DNA from: Hyalomma asiaticum
Taxonomy: Eukaryota; Arthropoda; Arachnida; Ixodida; Ixodidae
Length of the DNA stretch: 64,000 bases
Assembly (NCBI GenBank): GCA_013339685.2
Contig: CM023485.1
Span: 50,113,796 to 50,177,795 of the forward strand
Reading direction: 5' to 3'
Below are positions 47,515 to 61,500 of the stretch, piece by piece. The notes beneath the pieces are model-generated. The model worked only from the letters and a program-made list of their open reading frames with translations, made no database searches and was not told where the DNA came from. A program made the translations under genes and the position numbers. Within the stretch, counting starts at the first letter, position 1. The number at the start of each line of letters is the position of its first letter.

Positions 47515-47670
47515 ATATGCTGAACCACGAAATTCTCTTTCGTAAACGTCTTTTGCCATTGGGCTGCCGCTTCCGCTACCAATATGCCCAACTTCACACA
47601 TTTAGCTACCGTGTGTTCTTGGGAAAGTTTACAACGTAAGAACAATTTCTGTTAATACGTTGGTCCAGGA
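47515..47670. mobile_element. Degenerate relative of the 43414 MITE-like element
   Basis: Shares the order GCCATTGG, CGCTTCCGCTA, ATATGCCCAACTTC and ACGTAAGAACAATTT with 43414-43561, with many substitutions. Confidence 0.4.
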
Positions 47671-50600
47671 CTCCCACGTCCACATCAACTGCCTTCTACA
47701 CTGCCACTCTCTTTCTTACTGGCGTTACGTTTTGTCTTTAACAGTGTAGCAAGCAACTGAAGTTGTTTACCCTTCACGTACGGGCCGCGAATTCCATCCG
47801 AGATAGATCAGCGCACTTGTCGGCAAGGCAGATGTCGGCTAAGCGTACGCATGACACTCCAAAACGGTTTCCCGCTGAGAGCCGGGGAAAATAAAAGTGA
47901 CAAAGGCTTGGCGCGCCCGGAACGGCCCATCATCTAGGAGGGGAGTGGCAAACGTAGGCGTCCTCACGTGTCGATGTGATGACCCCCCCGGGGTCGTGAG
48001 GTCCCACGGCCCGAGCTGCAGCGTGGACTCACGATTGGTTCCGTCAGGTACAACGGATGAAGCCCCGCGATGACTGTCACGTGGTCTCTCGTATGCCGGA
48101 AGTGTTGTCACAGCTCTACAGCGGGGATGCACGCGGCCAACATCGGGACGTGAGAGTCGTGTTCCGAATGCACTTAATACCAACTCGCTGAAAGGAGCTC
48201 CGCTTTCCCTTTCGGCGGGCGGTGTGTAGCGAGTGATATAATCGGTACCAGGAAATATAAGAGCCCCCATGAGGATTACGATGCGAATTGCATTTTGAAC
48301 GAAATGGTAAAGGGCCCGATGCGCGTACGGCGCTACGTTTATAGATGCGGCGCTATTTTTAGCAAGCACCACCAGATGTGAAAAGGCATGCGATGGAGGC
48401 TAAATTAGGTTGCTTTTTGCCTCAATAATCATACAATTAAAGATAACTGCAAATCTTACCATATACCCACCGTTAAAACTAAGGAGCAGGAAAAAAAAAA
48501 GGTAGCATTGCCGACATCATCTGGGAGCGGAAATAATTACTTCCCCACCACGCGTGCAATGCTGTGCCAACAGCGCTATACTACGACGGCTGTCAGTATG
48601 TTGGCTTTCCTGGGCACTTACGAACACAAACTTATTTATAAAATGGCCCCGGGAGTGTCATCCAGTGTCCCGGGGCCACTGTGGCAGTCTTACACCTATC
48701 TTGAACACTGCCTGCTATTTTAATGCAAATGCACATTGGCTTGTTCTCACCGTGTCACCACGGGCGCTGTGGCACAACATCCGCGGGGTGGTATTAAAAT
48801 TTTGTCTGACTACAGCTATGTGGTATAAAACTAGTTTCCCTGGATAGCCGCCTACCAGCAGTACGTGGCGTAACCGGCGTCTTTGATGGCTTTTCATTAG
48901 ATGTAAATGGAAAGACGCTCATGTAAACAGCTTTGAGGGTATGTGAGATATATGCTGGCGCTAACAATAGACACTGAAACATATCTCCAATGGGCAGCTA
49001 GCGTCGTCTTATCTGGTTTGGAGCGTACAGGGCGAGTTCGTGTGAGGTGATAAAAGTGTATATATATAGCCGGGGATGCTGGAGCCGAACGTTATAGCAG
49101 ATATCACCGAATGGTCCATAGAATGTTTGTGGCAGAATATAGCACGTAAACGATGACGTGGGCCTTCATACATTCAGACACAGTGGAGGCGTTGTCGGAA
49201 ACAAGTACTGGTTATTCAATTCAGGAACAGTCAACAGTTTCGAGAAGCGTCCTCTCTTCACCATGGTTTATCAAAAGACCCCTCCCAGAGCTTTTGGTTA
49301 TTAGGGAATTTAGAAATCCAGAAGTGTTGCTGATGGGCGAGTTTGCATTCCATAACTTCACTATTTTGGTAGTGCGACACATACAGAGATATAACGACAC
49401 ACAGACTACTTACCTGTCTTCTAGTGCGTCTGTCGTTGTCTTCCGTATGTTTCGCGCTACCAAAATACTGTAGTTTAGAAAGTTATCCCCGTTTCCGACG
49501 ACGCCTCCACTGTGATATTATGCTTTCAGTTTCTTTTTCTTTTTCAGAACGGAACTCCATGATTGCTTCCTTACTTTCTAATATAGAGCCAGTGATGTTA
49601 CGACTTCCGCTAATAAATTTGCGTAATTTCGTTACAGCAAGGTCCGCCTGCAGTTTTTAAATGTATTTATTTTTATTCCTCTGAGTTTTACAATCACGAG
49701 GTATTAGGTTCCCGATACTTGCGCTGTGTGCTGCATTCTTCCGGTTAGCTTAGCAAGCGTTCAGTAGACCTAAGTGCACGTTCGAAACCAGGAAAGGAAA
49801 GTGAGAAGTGGAAGAAAGCAAAAAACAGCGGACAGGTTTTTGTGAAAAGCCCGCGGGCGGTCTGGATTAAAAACTGCGACAAGGATCTAGCTCAAAGCGG
49901 CTCAGGCGGCAGCGCTTTCGGTTAGCGCGGCTTAAAAATAGCCGAAACGTCTTTGACGACGGATGACCCTGCTCAGCCAGACACGGGAAGCATTTAACTT
50001 ACACGCGTGACAGATGACGATACAGAAGTGAACACTCGGGAAGTGAATCGTTTGCGTAGACGGAGTCTGATGTACGATGCGAGGAATATGGAGCCAGACC
50101 TGTTTCAGTCAAGGTGTTATTTGGTTAACAGATGCGCAATGCTTGCGATAGGCGAGTCGCCTTCCCCGCCAACTACCGCCTTTCTATACGGAACTTAGCT
50201 CGCAGATTTACTTCCCGTTTCTCAGCATTTCAAGGAGCTACAGCTTGGCTCCTTTAGCATTCATGGTCCAGTGCACTACAGATATGACGCGTTACTATGT
50301 GTACTCACTTGCACGCGCTTTGGTGCTATTTTGCTGACCAGAAGCGAGGCCGTTCTCTAGCGAAAATTCGGCACCACGTGAGATACTATGCTACATCAGG
50401 CGTCGTATGCTTTGGAACATTGAGATATAATAAACCTTTACCAAGAATGTTTACTTATGGATCATTTTAGTGGCGTGTTCACGGGGGAATGAATGTAAGG
50501 GGGAAGACATGAACTGGAAGAAAACATGGGTCGGTTGCACAGCGAAAGCAGTTGTTAAATTTCTATTTATACTCTTGGCATCCAGCAACTTGGCTGGACC

Positions 50601-52968
50601 AATTCTGTCGCTTAAATTGAATGGAGCGCCCTTGCATCAAATCAGTGATGAACGCAGGTGATACACTCGGGAGTTTTCCGCTCTGCAGTTCTGTTCTCCG
50701 GTTGGTAAAAATATGCACGGTGTCTTTAAAATATTGATGTCGACGTAGACTACTGCAACGGGAACTAGCGCTCACGAGCTTACAAACAAATAGTTGTTTG
50801 TAACTATTTGTAGCTACAAGCTCACGGGTAAATATTTTTGTGAGTTTCCTTGATTACAAGGGAAAAATTTGGCGGCAATTAAAAAAAAAAACGCAGGCGT
50901 TCATAGATTTACAGGCAAACACATTTAAGAAAGACGACTATCCTGAGGCACAACTGTACTGTCCTTTTCCTTGTCAATATCCGAACCCTTCTTACTATTA
51001 CGTCCCAGTTCCAGATGTGAATAAATGCATTGGCGCAGCGCATAAGCGTGAAACCGAAACTTTCACGAAGTATGGTTGGTTTGGTAGACGAACTGGTGCG
51101 TTTTTTCTTTTTTCTTTTTCGTTTTGTTTTTTGTTTGAGTGCTTACGTCTCTCAATCAGGACATTGCCAATGCGGCCCGTAAGTGAAGCCACGACCACCA
51201 ACATCAGCAAAAGAACGTCGACTCCTATAGGAACTTACCGCGGCGTCTACACGGAGCTTACACTATATACGTGGCTGTACTTCCACTGCACACCTCCCGC
51301 GGCTTCACACATGGATGATCTCGCGCAATAGCGTGCTCCGTTTCGGCCGTGACGCACGCGCGAGACGCGGGGGCGAGCGTTGTTCCTATTAGGACCTGCA
51401 CATTACAGTGAGCGGCCAGCGCGCGCGTGCGAATCCGCCGCGCGATGCGCACGGTGCGTCTGACCCCTTTCCCATCTGGACCTTGACTGGGCTCCTTTTC
51501 GAGCTGGACCGGCAATCGACTAAGGCCGGGTAACCTTTCTCCGTCCTCCTCAACTCGTCCTCGACCTCCTCGCCATCCTCAGCCGAGCGTGAGCACGAAA
51601 GAAGCGGGGCCGTATCGCTGTACAGTTGTTTTGCTTCGTGCAGACCACCTCTTGTAATCGCGACATGGTGGTCTTGCAAATACGCCGTTGCCACGACGGA
51701 GCATGTTGTCGAGCCTCCGTCGAACACCACTATAGTGCTCTGAATGGGAACGGCGGTGGCGCTTCATTAGGCAGGAATTTTGCCGTGCCTCGAAGACTAG
51801 AGAACGTCTCCTTATGGACGCGGATCCGTGAGCTTAGATGCCTGAAAGTCACGCCGCGCAGTGGAAAACTAGCACCGAGTACGCTTGTAAGGATTAGGCG
51901 TTGATGACCCAAAGGAATTGGAGCCTATATGATGATCCGCGCACGTACGGATGGTGAACCCGTTAGGCGTTCTCGTCTCGGATGTGGAGTGCGCGCAGGT
52001 TTCCACGTCAGCTCCCTTTTTCATGTCCACCTTTATTTTAGCTTTCACAATATATGTCTTCGCTGCTGCTGTTGCTTAGCTTCCAAGAATGTTCTGTTCA
52101 ACTCGCGTCGCCTTGAACGCTATGCACTGTCTCGCATGACTTTCTACGCACGACAAAATAATAATAGTAATAATAACCATACGTGGGAATTGAAAGAAAA
52201 GAAAACAGATAACGACAGTAAAGTGAACCGTCATAGTTGGGGTTCATTGTACACGACGTTAGCAAGCAATGCAACAAATATAGCAAAGCTTCTGACAACA
52301 TGGTGAACGAAAGGTGAAATCATAGTTTGTGGCATAAAAACAGTTCGTGGGCTCATTCACAGATACCTTCCTTGTTCCTTGGGATTTCGAATGACATATC
52401 AGAACAAACATTTCGAAACTCATTCGCGTGGACAGGCTCCGAAGCAGCGGGTGTCGAGTTTTGTCGATCCATCCGTCCTTACAGTATCAACTTCATTCTC
52501 CTCCTCACACCCTCCTGAAGATAAACAGACACCACGAATGGATGTCACCGCGATGTAATCTCTGCCCACGAACAGGCCGCTAAAGCCAGTTAAAGCAAAC
52601 AAGAGAAATGCAACGTCATTTCGAAGGATCCCTCCTCGGTGGCTTTTAATCGAGAACCTCTGCGCTCCCGCCTTTCGGAGAAAAGCAAGCAGCGGTGCTA
52701 CGAAGATGACAGACTTGGCGAACGTCTACAAGGGCGCGCAAGGTCCACTTTACTCTCTGGTCTCTGAAAAGCCTTGAAGTGCGAGATGTTCTTGTTTTTA
52801 TGTGCCTCGTTTGGGCCGGAGTCCTTTCAAGACTCTCTAGGGAGTGACGTCCACCAAAAGCACCGCACCACGTGCCGTGCGCGGCCCAAGTTGCCAAGAG
52901 TGGCGTGGGCGATGAAAGTTTCTAAAATCTGAGCAAATATTTTCTCTGAAACCCTACGAGGGGGGGAG

Positions 52969-53238
52969 TGTCGCGAAAGTCATCTGGCCGTCGCTCATGA
53001 TGGGACAGTTCTGCTACGTTATTACTTTAATACGTCACCTCTCTGTACACTTAGCGCGGGTGTGTAGAGTGTGTTGGTGTGAGAGCCTTGCAGCATTTAT
53101 ATTAGTGAACCCTGCTGCGCATGCGCAGAGAGCTCTAGCTCTGTGCTTCCACCGCGGCGCCTCGACGTAGTTAGTAGCAACGGGACTGCACGAGGAGCTG
53201 GAGTAACGAGTGGAAACCCTGAGGTTGGTCACGGTCAT
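52969..53238 (+). mobile_element. Candidate LTR (Ty3/Gypsy-type 3' end)
   Basis: A polypurine tract GAGGGGGGGAG stands immediately before TGTCGCGAAAG, a typical internal-to-LTR junction. The proposed LTR holds an AT-rich TATA-like word (TTTATATTAG) and could end at GGTCACGGTCA. No second LTR or recognisable pol sequence was found, so it would be a remnant. Confidence 0.4.
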
Positions 53239-53725
53239 TACTTTCCTACTTTTAGGTAGGGTGATTTCGTTTCTGTGGTTCCGTAACTGTACATGGAAGT
53301 TCGATTGGTGAAAATACTTTTATGTGGTAGTATTCTTTTGCGATTCAAATTCCTGTTAATGTTTAAACTGTGCGCTAGAGATGCAGGGACATAGAGAGTA
53401 TTTTATTGCGGGAGTTGCTTGAACCCCCACCCCTATATGTATGTTCATGTCCGCGTTTGTGTGTGCGCGTGTACATGCGCGTACAACCGGCGCTAAGGGG
53501 TTATGTTTGAACTTCCACACCCCATGGCGACGACTGCAGTATGTCAGAATTAAACATAAATGGAAAAGGAATCAGATGAGGCTATTTACCAAACGGTGTA
53601 ACACTGCTTTGACAAAAAGGAACAGTATGTCTTTGACCAATGCCGCTTCTAATATCTCTCTAAATTGTGTACGCCTTGTGTGTACACAATTGTGTGTCAG
53701 TGTAGTAAGTTAAACACACACACAC

Positions 53726-53728
<3 letters not shown>

Positions 53729-53822
<94 letters not shown>
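53729..53822. repeat. (AT)n microsatellite with CA lead-in
   Basis: A short (AC)n tract passes into about 47 AT units, 1.3 kb upstream of the ACE-like start codon. Confidence 0.95.
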
Positions 53823-53823
<1 letters not shown>

Positions 53824-55113
53824 CAGTATAGTGTTAAAGCTCAAGCAGCGTAGCTATACTTTGCTGCGATCAATAACATTCGATCAAGCAGCAAAAACAA
53901 AATCGCGGAATGCGAAGGAAATACATCACAGATGCTCCCGTTCACTCCACATGGCCTCCGTTTTCTGCAGTGGGGTTTCTGGCATTGGATAAATTACTAT
54001 TAATCATGTATCAAGCATAACCCAACAGAAGGTACAGCATAATGTCACCTTTAACAGAGAGTCATATCGCCTCTCTATCTCATACAAAAAATACGTAAAA
54101 TAACGCATTAGCTGCGAGAAACTTCACCGCACCAAGGGGCTGTTATGTCTGAATTATGTTGAAGCCTGAAGGAATGATATAGTCACCAGTATGCGCAAGG
54201 TTATCTTCAAAACGTACGCGCACACTGTGCTTGCGTGACGCATTACAAACGTGGGTAACTGCGAATGCTGCTGAACGCACAGACGCACCTTGGATACGGG
54301 ACAAGATGAGACACTGGTGTTACGCTTGCAAACTCACGCGTAACGTGCACGGTGTCATTCTGGGTCGTGTTCCGAGCTATGCTTCTCTGCTTGTTCTCAG
54401 CGGGATCGCAGTTATTGAGACACGGCAAAGTGGCCTCGCCCTGTCAGCACCTGCCGCCGGCATTTGCTTTACACAGGTTCATTTCCATTTACGCGTTGTA
54501 GGCAACAAGTAGCTTCTTAAGAGGCGAGTCCGTTTGTGCTACTTGTCCCATTACTTTCTGACGACACTCTCGCTGCTTGATTCAAGCCCGTGGTGCTGGA
54601 TGGCGCTTGTAAGTTGCCACGGTTCCTCACGGAAAGTGCAGTCGCATTGGCATGCAGTACGCCTTTTCGCTGTATCGTATTTCGCGAGACAGCCCCCTTC
54701 TCCCCCACTTCCTGATCCTTGTTGAAGCGTAGCCGTCAATTGAGTCAATGTCACTTAGTGGCGCGAGCTTCCAATGCAATTCGCTAAGCGCCTTATTTAG
54801 TTGTTTTTGTTTCACAACGCAATTCAGAAGCCACACCTTCGTGCAAAGATGACCAATCTCGTTTCGAATGTTCGTTACAATTCGAAAACAATGCTAACAT
54901 TGTGTCACTGGCCTCTTTATAGAAGCGTAAAAGCTCACACGAAATCGGTGTGTGGGTAAGAAGATAGGAAGCGCGAGAGGTGTAGATAAGGGCAAGCTGT
55001 GGTGCGACTTCTGAACTTTAGTTTGACAAGCGAAGGTCACTCAGACGCCCGGAGTGCTTGATTATGAGACCTGATGACTTTTTGAGAACGGTATCATTTG
55101 CCCGCAGGTGGAA

Positions 55114-55177
55114 ATGTTATTATTCGTCCTAGCGTCTATGATTTGGCTAACGACAGGAGAAACGCATTGGAAAACAG
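55114..55177 (+). CDS. ACE-like exon 1: signal peptide
   Basis: ATG at 55114, then LLFVLASMIWLTTGETHWKT, a hydrophobic secretion signal. Donor ACAG|GTAAGAAG; phase 1. The next exon continues with CPAEEK, so no membrane anchor precedes the domain. An earlier 5' untranslated exon is possible. Confidence 0.8.
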
Positions 55178-57492
55178 GTAAGAAGCGTGTTTAAGAAATC
55201 ATGCATGAGGCCAAGACACAATGAGTGGAAAGATGTCTCCTTGCTTGCCTAGCCTTTCCCGTGCATGTTGAAGAGTGGCACGAATACGGCTAGCTTCTGT
55301 GTCAAATTTCAACGTCCGTAGCGAATATCTTCAATTAAAGACGCACACTTAACACTCGCTTCCAACTGCAGGACACACATGTCCCGCTGAAGAGAAGCTC
55401 GCCACCTTCGAATACGAGTACAGGCTCATGACGAACCGGCTACAGCAGTTAGACTGGAACTTCGCTACAAACATGACGTCGGAAACTAGAGCACAGCGCG
55501 ACAACTTCCAGCCACTTTACAATGTTTGGATGTCATCTTGGAAGAAATGGTCCAAGGCTTTCAGGGGTTACGCGGAAGTGTGTTCCGCGTCCACGTTGGA
55601 GATGATCAGCATGATGAAAGCCGGCACCGTGGCCCAGGATCCCCAGAAGGCAAAGTAAGATAAGGCTGTCCTTCCTTTCGATGCCGTACGAGCGAAGCGG
55701 TGCGTGTGAATACCAGGACTTGACGTTGTCCGGAGATTACACCGGTGTTACGTCAGCGATTACTACATAACAAATACTGTTCCGCTGTTTTAGGCTATTC
55801 GTCGTGGTGTCTTTCAAACATCAGCCTTACGTAATTCATTTACTGTATAGCCATGCCTTTCCAAGAGTTTGCACACATTGCTAGAAAAGAAATAAGCGCA
55901 TGTTCCAAATGAGTGCTCATAGTGACCCAATAGCGACGTTTATTGGTTAGCTCCCGGACACTGACCGGTGCTTCTTGCTACTGCATGCGCAACACTCGAC
56001 TGTTGGGCAACGTATGCGCTTTTGCTGTGCCATTCCGGTCTGCATTCACTTAATGACGCGGCGCTTACTATTTCGAAGCTCTGTATTCTCTGTTTTCCTG
56101 AAGCCAAAATGAAGAGTGTAATTAGGTTAACTGCGCTGGCAAAGCAACGCTTAGTAACTTCCCCCGGTTCTCTTTTTAATGAGAGTTCCTGACAATGGTT
56201 CCGAGAGCAACTGTATATAGAATCCTTGATAGCGTTTTTTTTTTCGCCTTATGTGTAGCATGTGGACACGCCTGGGCAAACATGAATTTGGTCCATCGAT
56301 GTGGATAGATATGTTTTGATGCATTATTTTGAGCTGTCATGCGGAAAGGCGACGGCCGACCTCGGGTTCTTTGGAAAACATTACATATTTTAAGGCAATT
56401 ATAGCGGTAACCAAGCACATCTCGATTGCAGGAAAGTCTCCGAGCTGCGCACGGAAATGATATCCTATACCGCCAAAGAGAGCTGCAACGATTTAGAACG
56501 CTACATGACTGGAACTACCGACCCGGCTAAGTTGAAGTCGAAATGGCTTCACTGGGCAAAGTGGCAGAATGGTTCCCAGGCTTTCTTCACTTCCTTGGTG
56601 GCCATGCTGAACTCAGCAGCCATCAGCAATGGTGAGTTCGGCTGTGACGATGCTTGACTAATACACTTTCTGCAAAACGCCACCTTGGAGGTTTGGCGCG
56701 AAGCATCGAATGCTTGGCAGTAGCATATATGGTCATGTTTGCGGTAATCTTAAGGGAAAACCATAGTTCCTTTCTCGCCGACGCTTTCCTGTCTTTTATA
56801 ATTAATGCAGCAACGACTCAAGAGAGCATGTATACATGTTCATGCAAACTAAAGTATACGTTAGTTTGTGGTCGATGTCATATGATCGAAGGAATGAATA
56901 TTCGTATTCGAAGAGAAAGCAGAAATGTATGCAAAGTGCATGGTTCGTAAAAGCAAGTATAACTCACCACTGGTAATGAACCGAAAGAACGAATGAAGGC
57001 GGACGCATAATGACGAAATATTTACGAGCAGAATCTTGCTCGAACTAGAAACGCGATAACAATGACGACGCAAGAACGAAGCCAAGTGAGAACTCTTGTC
57101 TTCTGTCGTCCTTTCTATGGCTCTTCTAGTTCAACTGTTGACTCGGAACTCGCTCAGATGAACGGAATCGGCTGCTTAGGCACATCACCGTAATATAACA
57201 CTTGTGTTAGCAAGATACTGGTTTAGATAGGCTCGCAGAAGTATTATTTTATTGGAATTTGCTCAGGAACAGTGTGGATGTCTTTTCTGCATTATGCTCA
57301 CCTTCATCAGGCTGTCTAAGATTGCTTCGCTTATCTTGTTAAAACTTGTAGCAGTTCTTGTGTGTACTTTAGTGGCCATTATCATACCGGGTGATGCCCC
57401 AGAATGCGCCGCAGTCAGGAGTTCCGCATAACGTGTAGACAGCTATAGATTTACGTAGCGTTACAGATGACAAGCAACAAGCGAAAGGTTGT

Positions 57493-57565
<73 letters not shown>

Positions 57566-58472
57566 TATTTTCTTCATTGCGAAGAAGACTTTTCCTTGAA
57601 ACATAACGCTCGATGTGTGTGCTGAGCGTGTGTGCTACAAGTCCCTTGTGTATGAATTGAAGCAATCTTTTTTTTGTGTGTGTAAATATGTTATCTCGTA
57701 TCCCATGGTCATAGCTGGTCGTTGCACCGTAGCGAAGGTCGGCTTGCCGTAGGATACAAGGGCGTTCCGATTGTGAGCCTGCACATGTCCATATTAGGTG
57801 GTATAGACGGTCGGTCATCCCGCATTAATGGCACAAGATTCGACTCGGTAGTCCTGTCTTACGTTCGCAATACGTCATTAGGGTCACTACACGTCGCGCA
57901 ACTTATGACGTAACGACTACACAACACAACCTTTTTCGTTGCCCGGCTGCTGCTGACTTCGCAGTGAGGCGCTTCGCCTTTTTCCGTCCCCGCGCGTTGG
58001 GTAAATGTACGTATACAGCTTGCAGTTGTACAGAGTTCCATGAACAATACCCTGTACGTTTGTACGGAATGCGAAAGCACGGTGTGTTATTGCATAAAGG
58101 GTACGCACCTATTCAATTACTTATGCCATCTTCGTACATCGAAATGGTGAGGTTGACGGCTTTGCAATAACTTTCGAGCAGGCTACCGTCACTACGCCGA
58201 GAGTTGGAACGAAGGCTTGGATGTGGAGCGAGAGAGCGCCCGCCTCTGGGATCAAGTGCAACCGCTTTATTTGGAGCTCCATGCTTACGTGCGCGGAGCG
58301 CTTCTACGACGCTACGGGGAGGAACTTCGACCTTACGATCCGATCCCGGTGCACCTTCTGGGTAAGTACATTTTTCCCGACGTGATAGTACTACAATTTT
58401 CCAGATGTTTAGCAGGGACGCAATTGCAAACCTGGGGTGGTTTACAACAACAACAACAACAACAACAACGAC

Positions 58473-58569
<97 letters not shown>

Positions 58570-61500
58570 CCTGTGGGTTTACGTACCAAAACCACGATAT
58601 GATATGAGAGACGCCGTTGTGGAGGGCTCCGGAAATTTTGACCGACTAGCGTCCTTTAACGTGCACTTACATCGCACAGAACACGAGCCTCTAGCATTTC
58701 GCATGTATGCGGCCGCCGCGGAAGTGATAAACTGAAATAGTTGTAGCTAACATTTCCCGATAGTAACAGGTTGTCAGTTCCACCTTTCTTGCTTAAGTGA
58801 GGAAATTCTAAGGGCTTAGTCATAATAGCGCTTAGCAGCGCAGAGGGCTAAGCGTACCAAGAAGGGCAGCTATGGCTGCACTGCTTAGCACGCGAAGTTG
58901 CGGTTTCTCTTCCTGACAGCCGCCGCCGCGCTTTCGTGGGGTGCTCTTAAAGAAAAAAGAAAATAAATGAATAAATAAGTATTTTTTCGAAAGTTCGAGA
59001 AAGTGTGACAACCACTTTTGATCAAACACGCGCATTGACAAGAAGCCGGGCACGCCAGAAGCCCACACCTTGTCTTTAGTATGCGCTGGATCCGTAGGCG
59101 TCATTTATTATACACACCATTGCAACCACAGCCCGTGGAGGCAATAGTGGGTGTGATCGCCAACAGCTACGTGACGAGCCGTGATGAGAGGTGGCCCATT
59201 TTTACTCCCAGGCAATCCTTTCGGTGAAAACTGGAGAAACTTGGCGGACATGGTTGTGCCGGCCGACCTTCGGAGGAGTCCCGCAGAGCAGGCGCAGCCA
59301 GAGAGGAGCGGCTCGGCTTCCGACTGCATGAGAAAGGCCGACGCCCACTACGAGGCACTCGGTTTCCCACCAATGCCGCCTCTGTTCTGGAAAAACTCTG
59401 TGTTCGAACGGCCCGATAACTGCACCGCCATGGACTGCCATCCGACGGCTTACGACTTCGGTGATGGCAGTGACTTCCGGTACGACATTTACTGCATAAG
59501 CAGACATGAGTGCTTCTTCTATGGCTACAATGATGCCATGGACGTCATTACTTTATTACGTTGTTTGAGAACTTCGTGTAGGCCAGCTGAGTTAAGAGTC
59601 CACTTAAATTGGTTGTTTCGCAGACTGCGACAAATTAAAGGGGTCTATACACTGTTCACACCATTAAATAAACAGAGCCACTTGTTCCTCACTGTTTGCA
59701 TTTGGCTGAAATGCGCTGACATATTAGGGGGGGGAGGGACTACTCTTTTGCTGCATTACTGCACGCACGCAGTCCTTGTTTGAAGAAATCTTTCATGGCA
59801 TCAATAGAGCGCGCGAGCGATGTGACAAAAGGGATCAGATATGCAAGAGAGTGTGAGAGAGAAAGAACGGGGAAAGGCGTTTGCTATCAGCACCTATTCA
59901 TAGACGAACCTTTAAAGTATTCGTAGGGATGAGAATAGCTCTTCCAACCTGCCAGAGCGCATAAACTCCGTCAGCGTCGACGCCGAAGGCAGTGTGAAAA
60001 TGCAAAGACGCGTCCATTTCACTTTCGGCTCGTTCTCATCCAAACTTACTGCGCAGACTAGCCGCAGCACGTTTTCTCGCCTCATTCACTTTCCGTCACG
60101 GTCACAACCTAACTTACCTTGTCTGCTTTCTCCTTATTGTTTCTTTTTCTGTCTCTCTTACTGTTTGTGTTCTTACCTTGCAAACCAAGGATCAAGGCCT
60201 GCCTGGTTGGTTCCAAGGCAGACGAAGAGACCGCCTTCCACGAAATGGGTCATGTACAGTATTTCCTGGCGTACCGACATCAGCGGTCATTGTTCAGAAC
60301 GGCGCCGTTAGCGGCCCTCCACGAAGCCATTGGGGAAGCCTTTGGCCACGCCGCCGCGGCCTGCGGAGGTGCCGGCTCGGCGCGCGGTGGTAAGTTTGCC
60401 CTGTTACCGCCGCTGCAGTGCAGAAAGACTTGGCGCCTTGAGAAGCAGGCGTTCTTTTTCTGGCCACATGTAAACGCAGCACTCTATAGTAGGCACTCAA
60501 TTCGTTTGAACTTCCTCGTTTTACTGCTATGAGCCGCGTATTTCTCCGCTGGCAAATACGCGCGCCAGCTGGCATCTATTCTGGCGTCTCATAATTCAAT
60601 GTCTGCGTCTAGCGCTCTAGTTTAATTGCCATGTTTTTTTCTTGCTAAGAGTTAAGCGTCACTTGAACGAGCAGAAAGTCCTGCTGTACAGACTTACTAC
60701 AAGTGTAACAGATATAGACTACCGCGACAGAACTTTGTCTACGGGTTTATTATTTCCTGAACTTACGTGGTTTATGAGAGAAATACTGCGCTGTACGCGT
60801 CGTCTCGCAAGATTAAGGCGCGAAAGTCATAACGGGAATCCTCTGCGGAGAGATGAATTTACTCTAACGAAGACGAAAGCTCGTGAAAAAGCAACCGCAG
60901 CGAAGTAATTTGTTCCACATCCCTTTGCCAGAGTTGGTCGAACGCATCCCTAAAGAGTTTTGGAGCACTCTTCTGCATAGCCACCTTCATAACAACGCAG
61001 TTCTCTTAATGAACATCTACTGGGCAACCTCGACTAATTTCCAACGCGTTTACCAACTATCTTGCGCCCGCATTTGCTCTGTACAACCGAGAACCTTCTT
61101 TGATCTCATATGCTGACTATTTTGCTCCTGTCGATGGTGTCTCGGAGTTTCGAGACGGTGTTCTAAATTAGGTTTTAAATGCGGATCCTAAAACGACGTC
61201 TCACCTAGACAACCTCAATAACATTTTTATCCGCTCTTACTACCCACAACCTCACGGAACGTGGAGTTGTGGGCAGTAAGGGCACGTCATTTCCGGGACG
61301 GACATGACGTGTCTGCGTGCGCCATCGTTGTAGCCTCTTAGTACACACATGCAATTCTCCCTGCGGGCGGGTCCATACGGCGCACTATTCGTCGATAACG
61401 TCTACAACGCTCGTGTCTCTTCCGTGCGTCTGCACGATAAAATAAAAAAGAAAGAAATCCCGAGGCCGCGGTCCCGAATACCACAGTTCGAATTTTCTCT

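Larger units (their letters stand above)
36127..52640. other. Gene-poor interval between the Reeler and ACE-like genes
   Basis: Besides the SINEs, MITE-like elements, hairpins and CpG-rich blocks listed separately, no exon with a recognisable protein and matching splice sites was found on either strand. Further GC-rich patches occur near 36600-36960, 40200-40720, 47830-48240 and 51340-51620. Untranslated first exons of the flanking genes could lie here unseen. Confidence 0.5.

Noticed and set aside
47839..48372. Open frame of 177 codons on the minus strand
   Set aside because: Arg/Pro/Thr-rich in a GC-rich patch; nothing resembles a known protein.
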